64,000 nucleotides of DNA from Bacteroides stercoris ATCC 43183 (GTDB lineage Bacteria > Bacteroidota > Bacteroidia > Bacteroidales > Bacteroidaceae). A program made the position numbers and the translations under genes. The notes under the pieces are model-generated. The model ran no database searches. It saw only the letters and a list, made by a program, of their open reading frames with translations, and was not told where the DNA came from. How positions within the stretch are numbered: position 1 is the stretch's first letter; the number at the start of each line of letters is the position of its first letter. Of this stretch, positions 51,257-61,700 are shown one piece after another. The stretch lies in contig NZ_CP102262.1 of assembly GCF_025147325.1 (NCBI RefSeq), positions 992,001 to 1,056,000 on the forward strand, written 5' to 3'.

Positions 51257-54200
51257 ATGAAATTTAATTTGTTTTCGAGTAAATCTAGGGTACGGCAATT
51301 TTGCCTGACTATGCTTTGCTTGTTTTTATTCCAGGGAGTCATTGCCCAAAATAAAATGTTGGTTGGAACCGTTGTAGATGAACTTGGAGAGACTTTGATT
51401 GGAGTAAGCGTCTTGAATAAAACTACAGGAGAGGGAACTATTACTGCCATAGATGGCAGCTTTAGCCTTTCGGGTAAGCAAAATGATTTAATTCAATTCT
51501 CTTATATAGGCTATGCCTCTGTGGACTATGTAGTTAAACAAGAGGAAAATATCAGAGTTGTGTTGAAAGAAGATACGCAAAATCTAGAGGAAGTGGTTGT
51601 TGTGGGGTATTCTGCACAAAAAAAGTCTTCTCTTACAGGAGCTATTGCACCAGTGAATATGGATGATATGGAGAAGCGTCGGGTTGCCACAGTGTCTCAA
51701 GCTCTCCAAGGTCAGGTTGCCGGTGTGCAGATAACCCAAAGTACAGGTGCACCGGGTGATGACATCTCCATGTTGATTCGTGGAGAGGGCACTATCGGTA
51801 ATAATAGCCCTCTGTACATCATTGACGGAGTACCATCAAGAACCATGACTTTTTTGAATCCGTCTGATATTAGCTCAATTACAGTACTAAAGGATGCTTC
51901 TGCGGCTGCTGTTTATGGTTCACGTGCTTCTGGCGGTGTAGTTGTGATTACGACTAAAGAAGGTGAAGTGGGAAAAGGACATTTAGAACTGAATTATTAT
52001 TATGGAATACAGAAGGTTGCGAATCTACCCAGGATGCTGAATACTCAACAATATATGGATGTGCAGGAAATAGCATGGAATAATGCCGGTTATGAAGGCT
52101 CAAATCCTTATACTATTGATAAAAAAAGGACAGATCTTGCCGATACTGATTGGTTAGATGAACTATTTACTTTAGGACAGACTCATAATATTCAAGCAAC
52201 TATGAGTGGAGGTTCGAAAGGTGTAAACTATTTGCTTTCTGCTGGATATATTTCTCAAGATGGTATTGTGGTATATGATAATGATAGGTATCGTCGCTTT
52301 AGTTTGCGCTCAAATATAAATGCAAAGTATTATGACAGACTCAATATAGGAGCTAATGTACAATTGACTTATTCAATTCAGGATAAATTAAACTCAAAAG
52401 GTGATGCGCCGGGTATTATCAGACATGCTATGTTGCGTCCGTCAGTGTTAAGTGTTTATAAAGATGTGAATGATCCTACTTATAAAGCTAATGATCCTTT
52501 TACGGACTTGCCTTTTTATAAGAATAACGATCGAAACGGCGGTTGGGAAAGTAGCAAATATGAATGGACGTCTAATCCTATTGCTTTAGCTTATTATACA
52601 GATGATAAACGTTCGCAGTACACAACATTTGGTAATGTTTTTGCAGAATACGAGTTTTTGCAAGATCATTCTTTAAAGTTCAAGACTAATTTGGGTATTG
52701 ATTTGAATCTTTATCACAATAAGGCTTTCAATCAGAATTTTGGTGACGATGATGGCAGCGGTTCGGATGTGGATAAAGGTTTGGGTAGACAAAACAGACC
52801 GAGTAACCTTGATGAATCACGTGGTGAAAGTTTCACATTGACTTGGAATAATACGCTAAGTTATGCAAAACAATTTGAAAGGCATAATATTAATGCTGTA
52901 GCGGGTACTGAATTTATTTCCAATTATGAATCATCTATAGGAGCTTCTCGGCAACGTTATGATTATACTAATGATACTTTCAGATATCTTGATTTTGGTG
53001 GAACAGAGTCTGATATATGGAATAGTGGCTCAGGCTCAGAGTGGGCATTGATGTCTGTTTTCGCCTCTGCTACTTATGTATATGATAACCGCTATATGAT
53101 AACTGGAAATTTTCGTGCAGATGCTTCTTCCCGGTTTGCAAGTAATCATGCTTGGGGATTTTTTCCTTCAGTGTCGGCTGGATGGAAAATGTCTGAAGAA
53201 AAGTTTCTGAAAAATATATCGTGGTTATCAGATTTGAAGTTGAGAGGTAGTTGGGGACAGTTGGGGAATCAAGAGATTGATAACTATACCTTTATGACTT
53301 TATTAAAGAAAGATGGTGATAAATATGTTATTTCCCGTTATGGCAATCCCGATTTGAAATGGGAAACATCAGAACAGTGGAATGTTGGTGTTGATTTAGG
53401 AATATTGAGAAACAAGTTATATTTGTCTGCCGACTACTTTATGAAAACAACATCAGATATATTGTTACCAATTTCATTGCCTTCTTATGTAGGTAGTGTA
53501 TCTCCTACAATAGTGAATGCTGGTACTGTGCGTAATAAAGGTTTTGAACTATCATTGACATATAGGGATAAAGTGGGTGATTTTAATTATAGTATTAATG
53601 GCAACATTGCTACTTTAGACAATAAGGTACTAAAATTACATCCTAATTTGCCTAATATTGATGGCAAGGTTACCCGTACAACAGTAGGTCAGCCATTGAA
53701 TGCTTATTATGGTTTTGTGATGGAAGGTATTTATCAAAATGAGGCAGAAATTAATGAACAACTTTATGCAACAGACAATCCTACGGTGCAGCCTGGAGAT
53801 ATTCGTTTCAAAGATTTAGATAATAATGGAAAGATAGATGACAATGACCGCGATTTTCTAGGTAGCCCGATTCCTAGGTTTACTTACGGATTTACTCTGA
53901 ATGGAGAGTATAAAGGGTTTAATTTTTCTATGTTGTTTCATGGAGTGCAAGATGTGCAACATTTTAATGATTTGAAGAAAATTTTGAATTATGATACGCG
54001 CCCATTCAATCATACAACAGAGATGTTGGGTTACTGGCATGGAGAAGGGACAAGTAATTCGATTCCTCGTCCAAGTTTTACGGACAATGGGGGAAGCAGA
54101 ATATCAAGCATATTTGTAGAGGATGCTTCTTTCTTTAGATTAAAAAATGTTGAGCTAGGCTATTCTTTTGCAAAATTGCTGAAGAAAATCAATTCACCTA

Positions 54201-54349
54201 TATCCGATTTGAAAATATATGTGTCGGCAGAGAATTTGTTTACCGTAACTTCATACTCAGGTCTGGATCCTGAATCTACGGACCTAATAGATTATGGAAC
54301 TTATCCCCAAGCAAGATCATTCTTGTTTGGTGTAAATGTTAAATTTTAA
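51257..54349 (+). CDS. SusC-family TonB-dependent transporter, PUL 2
   Basis: 1030 residues: signal peptide, carboxypeptidase-regulatory-like domain (GTVVDELGETLIGVSV), LEEVVVVGYSAQKKSSLTG, plug with LYIIDGVPSRTM and SSITVLKDASAAAVYGSRASGG, then the barrel ending FLFGVNVKF. AT-rich codon use compared with the PUL 1 SusC. Followed by susD after only 19 bp to its ATG. Confidence 0.95.
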   Translation: MKFNLFSSKSRVRQFCLTMLCLFLFQGVIAQNKMLVGTVVDELGETLIGVSVLNKTTGEGTITAIDGSFSLSGKQNDLIQFSYIGYASVDYVVKQEENIRVVLKEDTQNLEEVVVVGYSAQKKSSLTGAIAPVNMDDMEKRRVATVSQALQGQVAGVQITQSTGAPGDDISMLIRGEGTIGNNSPLYIIDGVPSRTMTFLNPSDISSITVLKDASAAAVYGSRASGGVVVITTKEGEVGKGHLELNYYYGIQKVANLPRMLNTQQYMDVQEIAWNNAGYEGSNPYTIDKKRTDLADTDWLDELFTLGQTHNIQATMSGGSKGVNYLLSAGYISQDGIVVYDNDRYRRFSLRSNINAKYYDRLNIGANVQLTYSIQDKLNSKGDAPGIIRHAMLRPSVLSVYKDVNDPTYKANDPFTDLPFYKNNDRNGGWESSKYEWTSNPIALAYYTDDKRSQYTTFGNVFAEYEFLQDHSLKFKTNLGIDLNLYHNKAFNQNFGDDDGSGSDVDKGLGRQNRPSNLDESRGESFTLTWNNTLSYAKQFERHNINAVAGTEFISNYESSIGASRQRYDYTNDTFRYLDFGGTESDIWNSGSGSEWALMSVFASATYVYDNRYMITGNFRADASSRFASNHAWGFFPSVSAGWKMSEEKFLKNISWLSDLKLRGSWGQLGNQEIDNYTFMTLLKKDGDKYVISRYGNPDLKWETSEQWNVGVDLGILRNKLYLSADYFMKTTSDILLPISLPSYVGSVSPTIVNAGTVRNKGFELSLTYRDKVGDFNYSINGNIATLDNKVLKLHPNLPNIDGKVTRTTVGQPLNAYYGFVMEGIYQNEAEINEQLYATDNPTVQPGDIRFKDLDNNGKIDDNDRDFLGSPIPRFTYGFTLNGEYKGFNFSMLFHGVQDVQHFNDLKKILNYDTRPFNHTTEMLGYWHGEGTSNSIPRPSFTDNGGSRISSIFVEDASFFRLKNVELGYSFAKLLKKINSPISDLKIYVSAENLFTVTSYSGLDPESTDLIDYGTYPQARSFLFGVNVKF

Positions 54350-54368
54350 ACTGTTAAAGATTAGACTA

Positions 54369-55859
54369 ATGAAAAAGATACATATAACTTTGTTTAGTGT
54401 GATAAGTCTTTTGTTTGTGACAAGTTGTGATGATTATTTACATAAAGATCCGATAGGATTATTAACACCGGATAATGTAAATACAAATCCTACGCTTACA
54501 AGTGTTCAATATTCAGTAAACTCTACTTATCAGATGCTTGCGAGTACTTTGAATTTGCTGGGAGATTGGGCATGGGATGACGGTACTGTGACTCGTAATG
54601 ATTTTGTTGTTTATGATTTAGCTTCGGATGACGCTTTGAAGAAATGGAATCCAGATGGCGACCAGCCTTGGATGGATGAAATTCAGAACTACTCATATAT
54701 AGCTTCTAACACTGCATTCAACGGTTTCTGGAGTTATCAATATGAGGGTGTTTCTAGAGCAAATTTAGCTTTAAGCTATCTGATGGATGATAAAATTATA
54801 GAGGCTGTTGGGATGGATGCTTCATTAAGAAAGCGTTTGTTGGGTGAAACTTATTTTCTACGTGCCTTCTATTATTTCGATCTCGTTACGAACTTTGGTG
54901 ATGTTCCTTTTTTGATAGCTCCTATTAAAGATTTTGAGGATGCATATAAGGTATCTGAGAGAACGGACAAAGAAATAGTTTGGGAACAGATTATGAATGA
55001 TTTGGAAGATGCAAAAGGAAATTTGCCACTTACGAAGTTCTCATCAGAAAGTGAGCCTTGGAGGGTCTCTTTGGGAGCTGTTTTAGCAATGCAGGCTAAG
55101 GTGGCATTATATAGAAAGGATTATCTGGGAGTACTAAGTGCTATTAAAGAACTTGAAGATAAAGGCTTTTATCGTTTGAACAGTAATTATTTTGACTCAT
55201 TTAGCCAGTATCATGAGTTCACCGATAATGAGGTTATTTTTGCTTACGATCATAAGGAGAAGATGACTCCGGCGCAAGGTAACGGGTTGTGTGCTTTGCT
55301 GGGTTGGGGCTTCTTTGCACCTTCTAAGAGTTTTATTAAGGAGTTTGAACCGAATGACCCACGTTTGAATTTGACCGTTGATGTTGAAAAGCAATTGGTG
55401 TATAAAATTTTGGGTGATTTATCCAATAAGAACCAAGGTTATGATGATGCCCCAAGTAATAAAGTGTATATCCGTTATGCAGATGTGATGTTATGGAAGG
55501 CCGAAGCTTTGATTGAAACAGGTAAGGTATCCGATGCTATTGATATTATCAATGAGGTCAGAGAAAGGGCAAGAAATACTGTGGGGGTTGATGGGGAGAC
55601 GAAAGCTCCTGCTGGAACATTACCCGATAGAGATAGGCTTGGTTCCAAAGAACAAGCATGGGAATGGTTGATACACGAACGTCGCGTGGAACTTGGATTG
55701 GAGTCTCATCGCTTTAGAGACCTGAAACGTTGGGGCATTGCAAAGGAAGTGCTTAACGCTAATGGCCAGGCTTTTACGGATCGTAACTATTTGTTCCCGA
55801 TTCCTCAAAAAGATATAGATAAGTCTGGTGGCAAGTTGATTCAGAATCCTGGTTATTAA
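54369..55859 (+). CDS. SusD-family surface lipoprotein, PUL 2
   Basis: 496 residues from the ATG at 54369 (MKKIHITLFSVI); an upstream in-frame ATG at 54336 overlaps the end of susC and would hide the signal peptide, so it is rejected. Lipobox VTSC gives Cys20, then DDYLHKDPIG. The SusD core shows GETYFLRAFYYFDLVTNFGDVPF (in part LLGETYFLRAFYYF) and IHERRVELGLESHRFRDLKRW in the C-terminal part; it ends IQNPGY. Partner of the preceding SusC. Confidence 0.93.
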   Translation: MKKIHITLFSVISLLFVTSCDDYLHKDPIGLLTPDNVNTNPTLTSVQYSVNSTYQMLASTLNLLGDWAWDDGTVTRNDFVVYDLASDDALKKWNPDGDQPWMDEIQNYSYIASNTAFNGFWSYQYEGVSRANLALSYLMDDKIIEAVGMDASLRKRLLGETYFLRAFYYFDLVTNFGDVPFLIAPIKDFEDAYKVSERTDKEIVWEQIMNDLEDAKGNLPLTKFSSESEPWRVSLGAVLAMQAKVALYRKDYLGVLSAIKELEDKGFYRLNSNYFDSFSQYHEFTDNEVIFAYDHKEKMTPAQGNGLCALLGWGFFAPSKSFIKEFEPNDPRLNLTVDVEKQLVYKILGDLSNKNQGYDDAPSNKVYIRYADVMLWKAEALIETGKVSDAIDIINEVRERARNTVGVDGETKAPAGTLPDRDRLGSKEQAWEWLIHERRVELGLESHRFRDLKRWGIAKEVLNANGQAFTDRNYLFPIPQKDIDKSGGKLIQNPGY

Positions 55860-55867
55860 TTATTCTT

Positions 55868-56028
55868 GAGGATGTGTTGAATTTTTAGTGTTTTATCACT
55901 TGTGAGTTGCTGTTTCCGATGAAGGAAAAATTAACAGGGATTATCCGGATCTGTTTTTATATTTGATTTGTATCATCTGTTTCTGAAGAATGTTCCAATG
56001 ATAGCTAATTTATTTTTGACACATCCTC
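55868..56028. mobile_element. MITE-like element with terminal inverted repeats
   Basis: GAGGATGTGT (55868-55877) is the exact inverse complement of ACACATCCTC (56019-56028). Similarity runs further inward: TTGAATTTTTAG on the left against CTAATTTATTTTTG on the right. The 161-bp unit has no gene. Termini of the form GA-GGNTGTGT...ACANCCTC are, as far as I recall, common at small non-autonomous elements in Bacteroides. No target duplication is clear. It contains an exact -7 box TATATTTG (55958-55965), so it may drive the next gene. Confidence 0.55.
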
Positions 56029-56045
56029 TATAATTTAGATATACT

Positions 56046-58478
56046 ATGAGTAAGCATTTTATATGCCTTGTATTTTTGTTGGCTATTTTTTGTGTGCAGG
56101 GATTCGCTGACGAGATGAAGTTACATGTGTTGGGAAATAAGAACCAAGGATATTATGTGAATATCTATTATGGTTCCCAATTGATAATGGAGCAAGGTAA
56201 AGCCGGAGAGTTGGATTTATATTTTGATAATGAAGATTACTCTGTCAGAGAGACCTTGAAAGGGTGGAAAGCGACTTCGGTGGAACAGTCGGAGCGAAAA
56301 GTGGTACTTTCAGGAAATGTGTATTTAAAGAAGTTGGAGGCAGACTTGTCGGTTAATGTGATTTATGAGGTTGTTAGTTCACAATTGGTCAGTAAGCGAA
56401 TAGAGTTACAACAGAATAATCTTTCTTTATTATATTATTCAGTTGGTACATCCATAACTGCTGCCGACAAGCCTTCTACTTTTTGGAGCTTTGATGATAA
56501 TGAGAATATGGGCGGGGTAGCCCATGAAACCTATCCGGCAGCAGGATATATGTTGAACGATACATTGGCTGTAGGGCTGCTGACTGATGCTGGTGATAAA
56601 AATCTGTGGACACGCAATATCCGCCGCCGTCCGTCTAAACAGGGGGAAATCGGTTTTAGAGCGATACGCGAAATTTGTGATGCTAATCTTATCAGGATTG
56701 CCGATGAAAGACAGCGTCAAAAAGGAGATTATTTCGTGAAATTCACTTTCGGTGAAGTATCCGATTTTAATCATCCGGTGAATACTTGCTTTTACCCAGT
56801 TCCTGAAATACAGAAATGGAAATCTTATGCAGGTGCCAGTTTGGAAAGGAACGGGAATGTGTTTACTGTGAAAGGAAATTCGGTGCAAAGTGAAATATCT
56901 GGTGTACGTATCCCTTATAAATTGTCTGATGGTTTTTATACAATTCGTTTTAAACATCGCTCTGCAAATCCCATCACAGTGAAGTTGTGGAAAGGCGAAG
57001 GAACGGGCAGTATAGATGTTGCAGGACTGCATTATCAAACGGATATGCCTTCTTCTGCAGCAGATTGGGTGCAGCAAGAAGAAACAGTTTTTATAGCAAA
57101 CACAGAGCAGGAGCTTACTTACCTGTTGATTGCAGCTTCTTCCTTACAGAAAGGAAGTGACTTTAATTTGGAAATAACAGATTTGGAAGTCATCCGTTCA
57201 GATGCTCATAACTATGCCTATCACTGTTTGAAACAGAATAAGAAAGAGGTTAAGAGAGTCTTCATTTTTGCCACACCGGCTCAGCCTACTTTACATGATC
57301 TTCGTTTAACATCTCAAGTCTATTTGGCGGATGGACTGGGCTTTAAGGGTACTACGGAAGAGAAGTGCTTGTATGCTTGTTATCAGATGCTGATGTGGAT
57401 TACAAGTCGAAACAATTTTACTCCCTTGAATGTTCCAAGTATTAATTATGCTCCTGACATGTATAATAGAGATTCTTTCTGGAGTCTTATGGGAGTATAT
57501 GATAAAGATGCTTCTGAGGAAATATTTGATGCTTGGGCAGCAACACAAGATGTACGAGGAGCTATCGGTACTATTATTACTCCTTGCATGGGAAGTAGGG
57601 AAGTAAAGGGTAATGATGCCACGCTTGAATTCTTATGGTTTGCTTTGGTTAATCATCGGTTATATGGGACACCCATTCCTATGGATAAGATAAAGAAAGC
57701 TTTCAATTTTTGTATCAATGAGTACGACCCTGATGGAGACGGTATTTGTGCTGCAGAGTTTGTATTGGGACAGAATGATGTGGTGGAATATCCGGATAAG
57801 ACATCCGACTTGGCTGTTAATCAGGGGATGTTTGCCGTTACTCTCCAAGTAGCGAAGGAACTAGGACTTCCTGTTTCTCAAAAATATGTGGAGAAAGCTA
57901 ATCAGGAATATAGGGCTTTCTATGACAAGAAGAGAGGATATCTGATCGATAATCGTAAATATCCTTATTCTATTACATTCAATTCTCTATTGCCGGAGTT
58001 TGTATCGTGGTGGCTATTTGATAAACCTATACTGACGTCAGAGATGGTTGTCAAAACCCTGGATAAAGTTCCTGTAAAGAATGGATATTCACCGTTGATT
58101 TTCCATGAAAAAGATACTTTTTTCACTATGGAGAACAAACCTTTTTCACCCAATATGTTTTGGGATAATGGTATCTATTATAATGCTGGCAGTTGGATGC
58201 GTGAAGAGGTTTGCGGATATGTAGCTGGATTGAAACATGGATGGAAGGATGCTAAAAAACGAATCAAAGACCGACTTGCCGTAGAGATCACGCTTCATCC
58301 GGATGAGCCTTTTAGCCATGAGTTTTTGCCTTATGATTTAAGCGTATCCGGCTGTTGGTGGCCTAGCACAAGGGTTTTTTCTTGGAATGTTTTTGTTCTC
58401 AGAGCATTGGAAGTTGCCGGTATGCGCTCACCATTACAAGACCCGGGATATTTTAAGTATGTCTTGAAGCAGCATTAA
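56046..58478 (+). CDS. Unrecognised exported protein, possible six-hairpin glycosidase, PUL 2
   Basis: 810 residues, signal peptide ending near GFAD, no lipobox, so probably periplasmic. Residues about 25-240 are beta-rich and resemble the N-terminal super-sandwich of helical-barrel glycosidases; about 265-390 look like a carbohydrate-binding beta-sandwich (FYTIRFKHRSANPITVKLW). From about 400 on it is helical with motifs such as YAPDMYNRDSFWSLMGVYD, RGAIGTIITPCMGS, EYDPDGDGIC, YSITFNSLLPEFVSWWLF and MFWDNGIYYNAGSWMREEV. The acidic-aromatic clusters would line an (alpha/alpha)6 barrel, but I cannot name a family. Strong candidate for a novel hydrolase in this locus. Confidence 0.6.
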   Translation: MSKHFICLVFLLAIFCVQGFADEMKLHVLGNKNQGYYVNIYYGSQLIMEQGKAGELDLYFDNEDYSVRETLKGWKATSVEQSERKVVLSGNVYLKKLEADLSVNVIYEVVSSQLVSKRIELQQNNLSLLYYSVGTSITAADKPSTFWSFDDNENMGGVAHETYPAAGYMLNDTLAVGLLTDAGDKNLWTRNIRRRPSKQGEIGFRAIREICDANLIRIADERQRQKGDYFVKFTFGEVSDFNHPVNTCFYPVPEIQKWKSYAGASLERNGNVFTVKGNSVQSEISGVRIPYKLSDGFYTIRFKHRSANPITVKLWKGEGTGSIDVAGLHYQTDMPSSAADWVQQEETVFIANTEQELTYLLIAASSLQKGSDFNLEITDLEVIRSDAHNYAYHCLKQNKKEVKRVFIFATPAQPTLHDLRLTSQVYLADGLGFKGTTEEKCLYACYQMLMWITSRNNFTPLNVPSINYAPDMYNRDSFWSLMGVYDKDASEEIFDAWAATQDVRGAIGTIITPCMGSREVKGNDATLEFLWFALVNHRLYGTPIPMDKIKKAFNFCINEYDPDGDGICAAEFVLGQNDVVEYPDKTSDLAVNQGMFAVTLQVAKELGLPVSQKYVEKANQEYRAFYDKKRGYLIDNRKYPYSITFNSLLPEFVSWWLFDKPILTSEMVVKTLDKVPVKNGYSPLIFHEKDTFFTMENKPFSPNMFWDNGIYYNAGSWMREEVCGYVAGLKHGWKDAKKRIKDRLAVEITLHPDEPFSHEFLPYDLSVSGCWWPSTRVFSWNVFVLRALEVAGMRSPLQDPGYFKYVLKQH

Positions 58479-58551
58479 CGAATAATTAATACAGTCTGTT
58501 GATTCTTGTTTGCTAAAAAGAACAGAAGTGGATTAGTTGTCATTTAGATGC

Positions 58552-58652
58552 AGATTACATATAGGACGAATCTGTGTAATCTTATTCCTTCTAGGGGTTA
58601 TTCGTTGTCAAGGATAGATAATCTTTTAAGGGTACAGTACTAGAAGGAATAA
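58552..58652. repeat. Two adjacent inverted repeats upstream of the second HTCS gene
   Basis: AGATTACA (58552-58559) pairs with TGTAATCT (58575-58582). Starting where this ends, TTATTCCTTCTAG (58582-58594) and CTAGAAGGAATAA (58640-58652) form a perfect 13-bp inverted repeat around a 45-base centre. The first resembles a terminator-type stem after the 810-residue gene; the second may be a regulator site or the ends of a small element. Confidence 0.6.
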
Positions 58653-58708
58653 ATATCTTCATTTAGCCTTTGTAGGATCATAATACTCGTTGTTATTGGA
58701 GAAATGTA

Positions 58709-58716
58709 TATATTTG
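58709..58716 (+). promoter_or_regulatory. -7 box of the second HTCS gene
   Basis: TATATTTG, an exact -7 match, 36 bases before the ATG at 58753. The upstream -33 region is weak. Confidence 0.6.
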
Positions 58717-58752
58717 CATTTTATCCTAAATGCTTAAACAGGAATATTATAC

Positions 58753-61700
58753 ATGAAAACATCTTTATTTACACAAATAATTCATTTTCTACTTATTTTA
58801 TTTTTTACCTCTGAGAATCTATATGCTTCTAATGTGGTGAGATATATCTCTAATATAAATGGGCTGACGAATAATTCGGTAAACTGTATTTTGGAAGACT
58901 CCGAGAATACAATGTGGATAGGAACATGGGATGGACTGAATGCGTACAATGGGAGAGAAATCACAACGTTTAGGTATAGTAAAAGTGATCCGAACTCTAT
59001 AAGCAATAATATTATTCGTCAGATAATTGAGAAAGAAAACTGTTTATGGATAGCTACAGATAATGGTATTAATCGTTTGGACAAGCAAACCTATCAGATA
59101 ACAAGGTATTATTTGAGGAAAGATAACAAGATTCCCTACCAGGAAAAGTCATTTATTCTTGCACAGAGTGCTGGAAGTGAAATTGTTTGTTTTGTAAAGG
59201 GAGTGGGCTTCTTTATATATGATGATTCTATTGATGAATTCAATTTTGTCAAAACTGATTTTGTAACTGAGGTGAAAGATTTTTCCATAGATAAATTGGA
59301 TAATTTGCTTTTTCTTTTGGAAGACGGTACTATTGCTCATATTTCTTATAGGCAATTTATTAAGGAGGGAAAGAAGGATAAATTGCTGTCTATTGGCATG
59401 GATGGTCCAGTGAATAGCTTGTTTCAGAGTGGCGGTCGATTTGTTTTGAACGGGAAGAACAGACTTTTCATACTGAATCATGACTTTACAGTTTCTCATT
59501 CTATTCGGCTTAGCATAAGTAAGCCTGTATCTCAAGTCCTTTTATCTGGTGATGTGATGTACATCAGTTTTATAGAAGGTGGGTGTATTCTTTACGATCT
59601 AAAATCTGATACTCATACTTATCTGGATGAATTGCCTAATCAGTTATCTGTATTTACTCTTTATCTTGGTAGCCAAAATATCTTATGGATAGGTACGGAT
59701 GGGCAAGGATTGATACAATTTTATCATTATGACTCATTGTTTCAGACAATTCATACTACTCATCCTGTAAGATGTTTTTGTGAAGATACTATCGGTAATA
59801 TCCTTGTTGGAACAAAAGGAAATGGAATAAAACTGTTAAATCCTGATACTAAGACAATACGTGATTATTTAGATGAATCTCAAGGGCTAATATCTAATTC
59901 TGTTTATGCCTTGAGGAAGAATAGAGCCAATGATATTTTTATTGGAACGGAAGGTGTAGGTATTAATATTTTGGATGCGGTTACCGGACGACTTAATAGG
60001 CTGGACATACCAGATAAATATCCAATGTTTAAAGCGGTATACAACATCTTTTTTACTAACAACGATTCATTAATGTGGATAGGCACCTCAGGTTATGGGC
60101 TGATAAAGATGGAGATTTCTAAGGAGCAGGGTAGATATAGGGTAAAAGGCTTCCGTCAGTACAATTCATCAGATAAAAGTATTTCACTGAGTAACGATGT
60201 AGTTTATGCTATTGCGTCCGATCCTGAAAACCAGGCATTATGGTTTGGAACTCGTGGTGGGGGATTGCATTGGATTAACTTAAAAAACAATACTATCAAG
60301 ACTTTGGAAGATATTGATAGTCGTATTCTACTTACTAATAGTGATATACTTTGTTTGTTTCAAGATCATTCGGACACTTGGATAGGAACCAGCTATGGAC
60401 TTAATAAGTTACAAGGTTGTAACAACGACTTCACTTTGACTAAGTACGTTGATGGGACTTTGACTAACAAAACTGTTCATGGGATATTAAAAGATTCAAA
60501 GAATAATATTTGGATAAGTACTAATCAAGGTCTCTCTTGCTTGAATATCACTAATGGTAAGATCGATAATTACACTCTGAACGATGGCTTGCAGAATGAT
60601 GAATTTTCTGATGGAGCTTTTTTAAAAGATAGGCGTAATTATCTGTACTTTGGTGGAGTGAGTGGTCTTAATTATTTCAATCCCCAAAATATACATAAAA
60701 GGGATTTTAATCCACTTCTTACTTTGAATACTCTAAAGATATATAATACACTGCAAGATATTAACAAACGTATAGAGAAAGGTATCCTAAAATTAGGTTA
60801 TGAAGAGCGTTTTGTATCGTTTAATTTCATAGCTAAAGATTTTATAAATAACGAGAATTGTGAATACGCTTATCGTTTGAAGAACCATTCTGATGATTGG
60901 GTGGAGATGGGAAATAATCCTAGTCTCATTTTTACTCATCTACCCTCCGGTAATTATCATTTGGAAGTAAAATGTACTAATGGTGACAGAGTTTGGGGGA
61001 ATCATATCTATCGCCTGACGATTAAAGTTGGTTATCCATGGTGGCTTAGCGTGCCGGCTTTAACTATCTATGGAGTATTGATTGTCATCATCTTTTGTAT
61101 TGTAAAATCGGTAGTGAAGAATCGCATTCGCCTTAGTCGTCAGGTTCTTATTGCTCGCGTAGAAAGGGAACATGAACAGAAAAACTATGAATCAAAGCTT
61201 AATTTCTTTACTAATGTTGCTCATGAATTCTTTACTCCCTTAACCTTGATTTACACTCCAGCTCAACATTTGTTGGAACAGTATGGATTCGATGAGAATA
61301 CAAGGAAATATTTACAGATAATCAAGAATAATGCGGAACGGATGCAGAAGTTAATTAGTGAACTCATGGAATTTCGCAAAGCTTCAGGGAATATGAGTTT
61401 GCATCCGAAGTATATAGATGTAAAGACACTCGTGGAGTATGCTTCAGATAATTATATTGATATTCTTCGGGATAATAAGATTGATTTTAAGATAGTGATG
61501 CAAAACGTGGCAAAAATATATTCGGATTCTAATGCTTTGGAGAAGATTATATTCAACTTACTGTCCAATGCTTTTAAATATACACCGCGTAATGGCTACA
61601 TCAAGGTCATGCTTTCGCAGGATGATCCAGACAGTACATTACATCTATTGATTCGTAATTCAGGTAAAGGATTGACGGAGCAGCAAATGGCGGAAGTATT

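Noticed and set aside
54336..54368. Earlier start for the PUL 2 SusD
   Set aside because: It would place eleven extra residues before a perfect lipoprotein signal and overlap susC.
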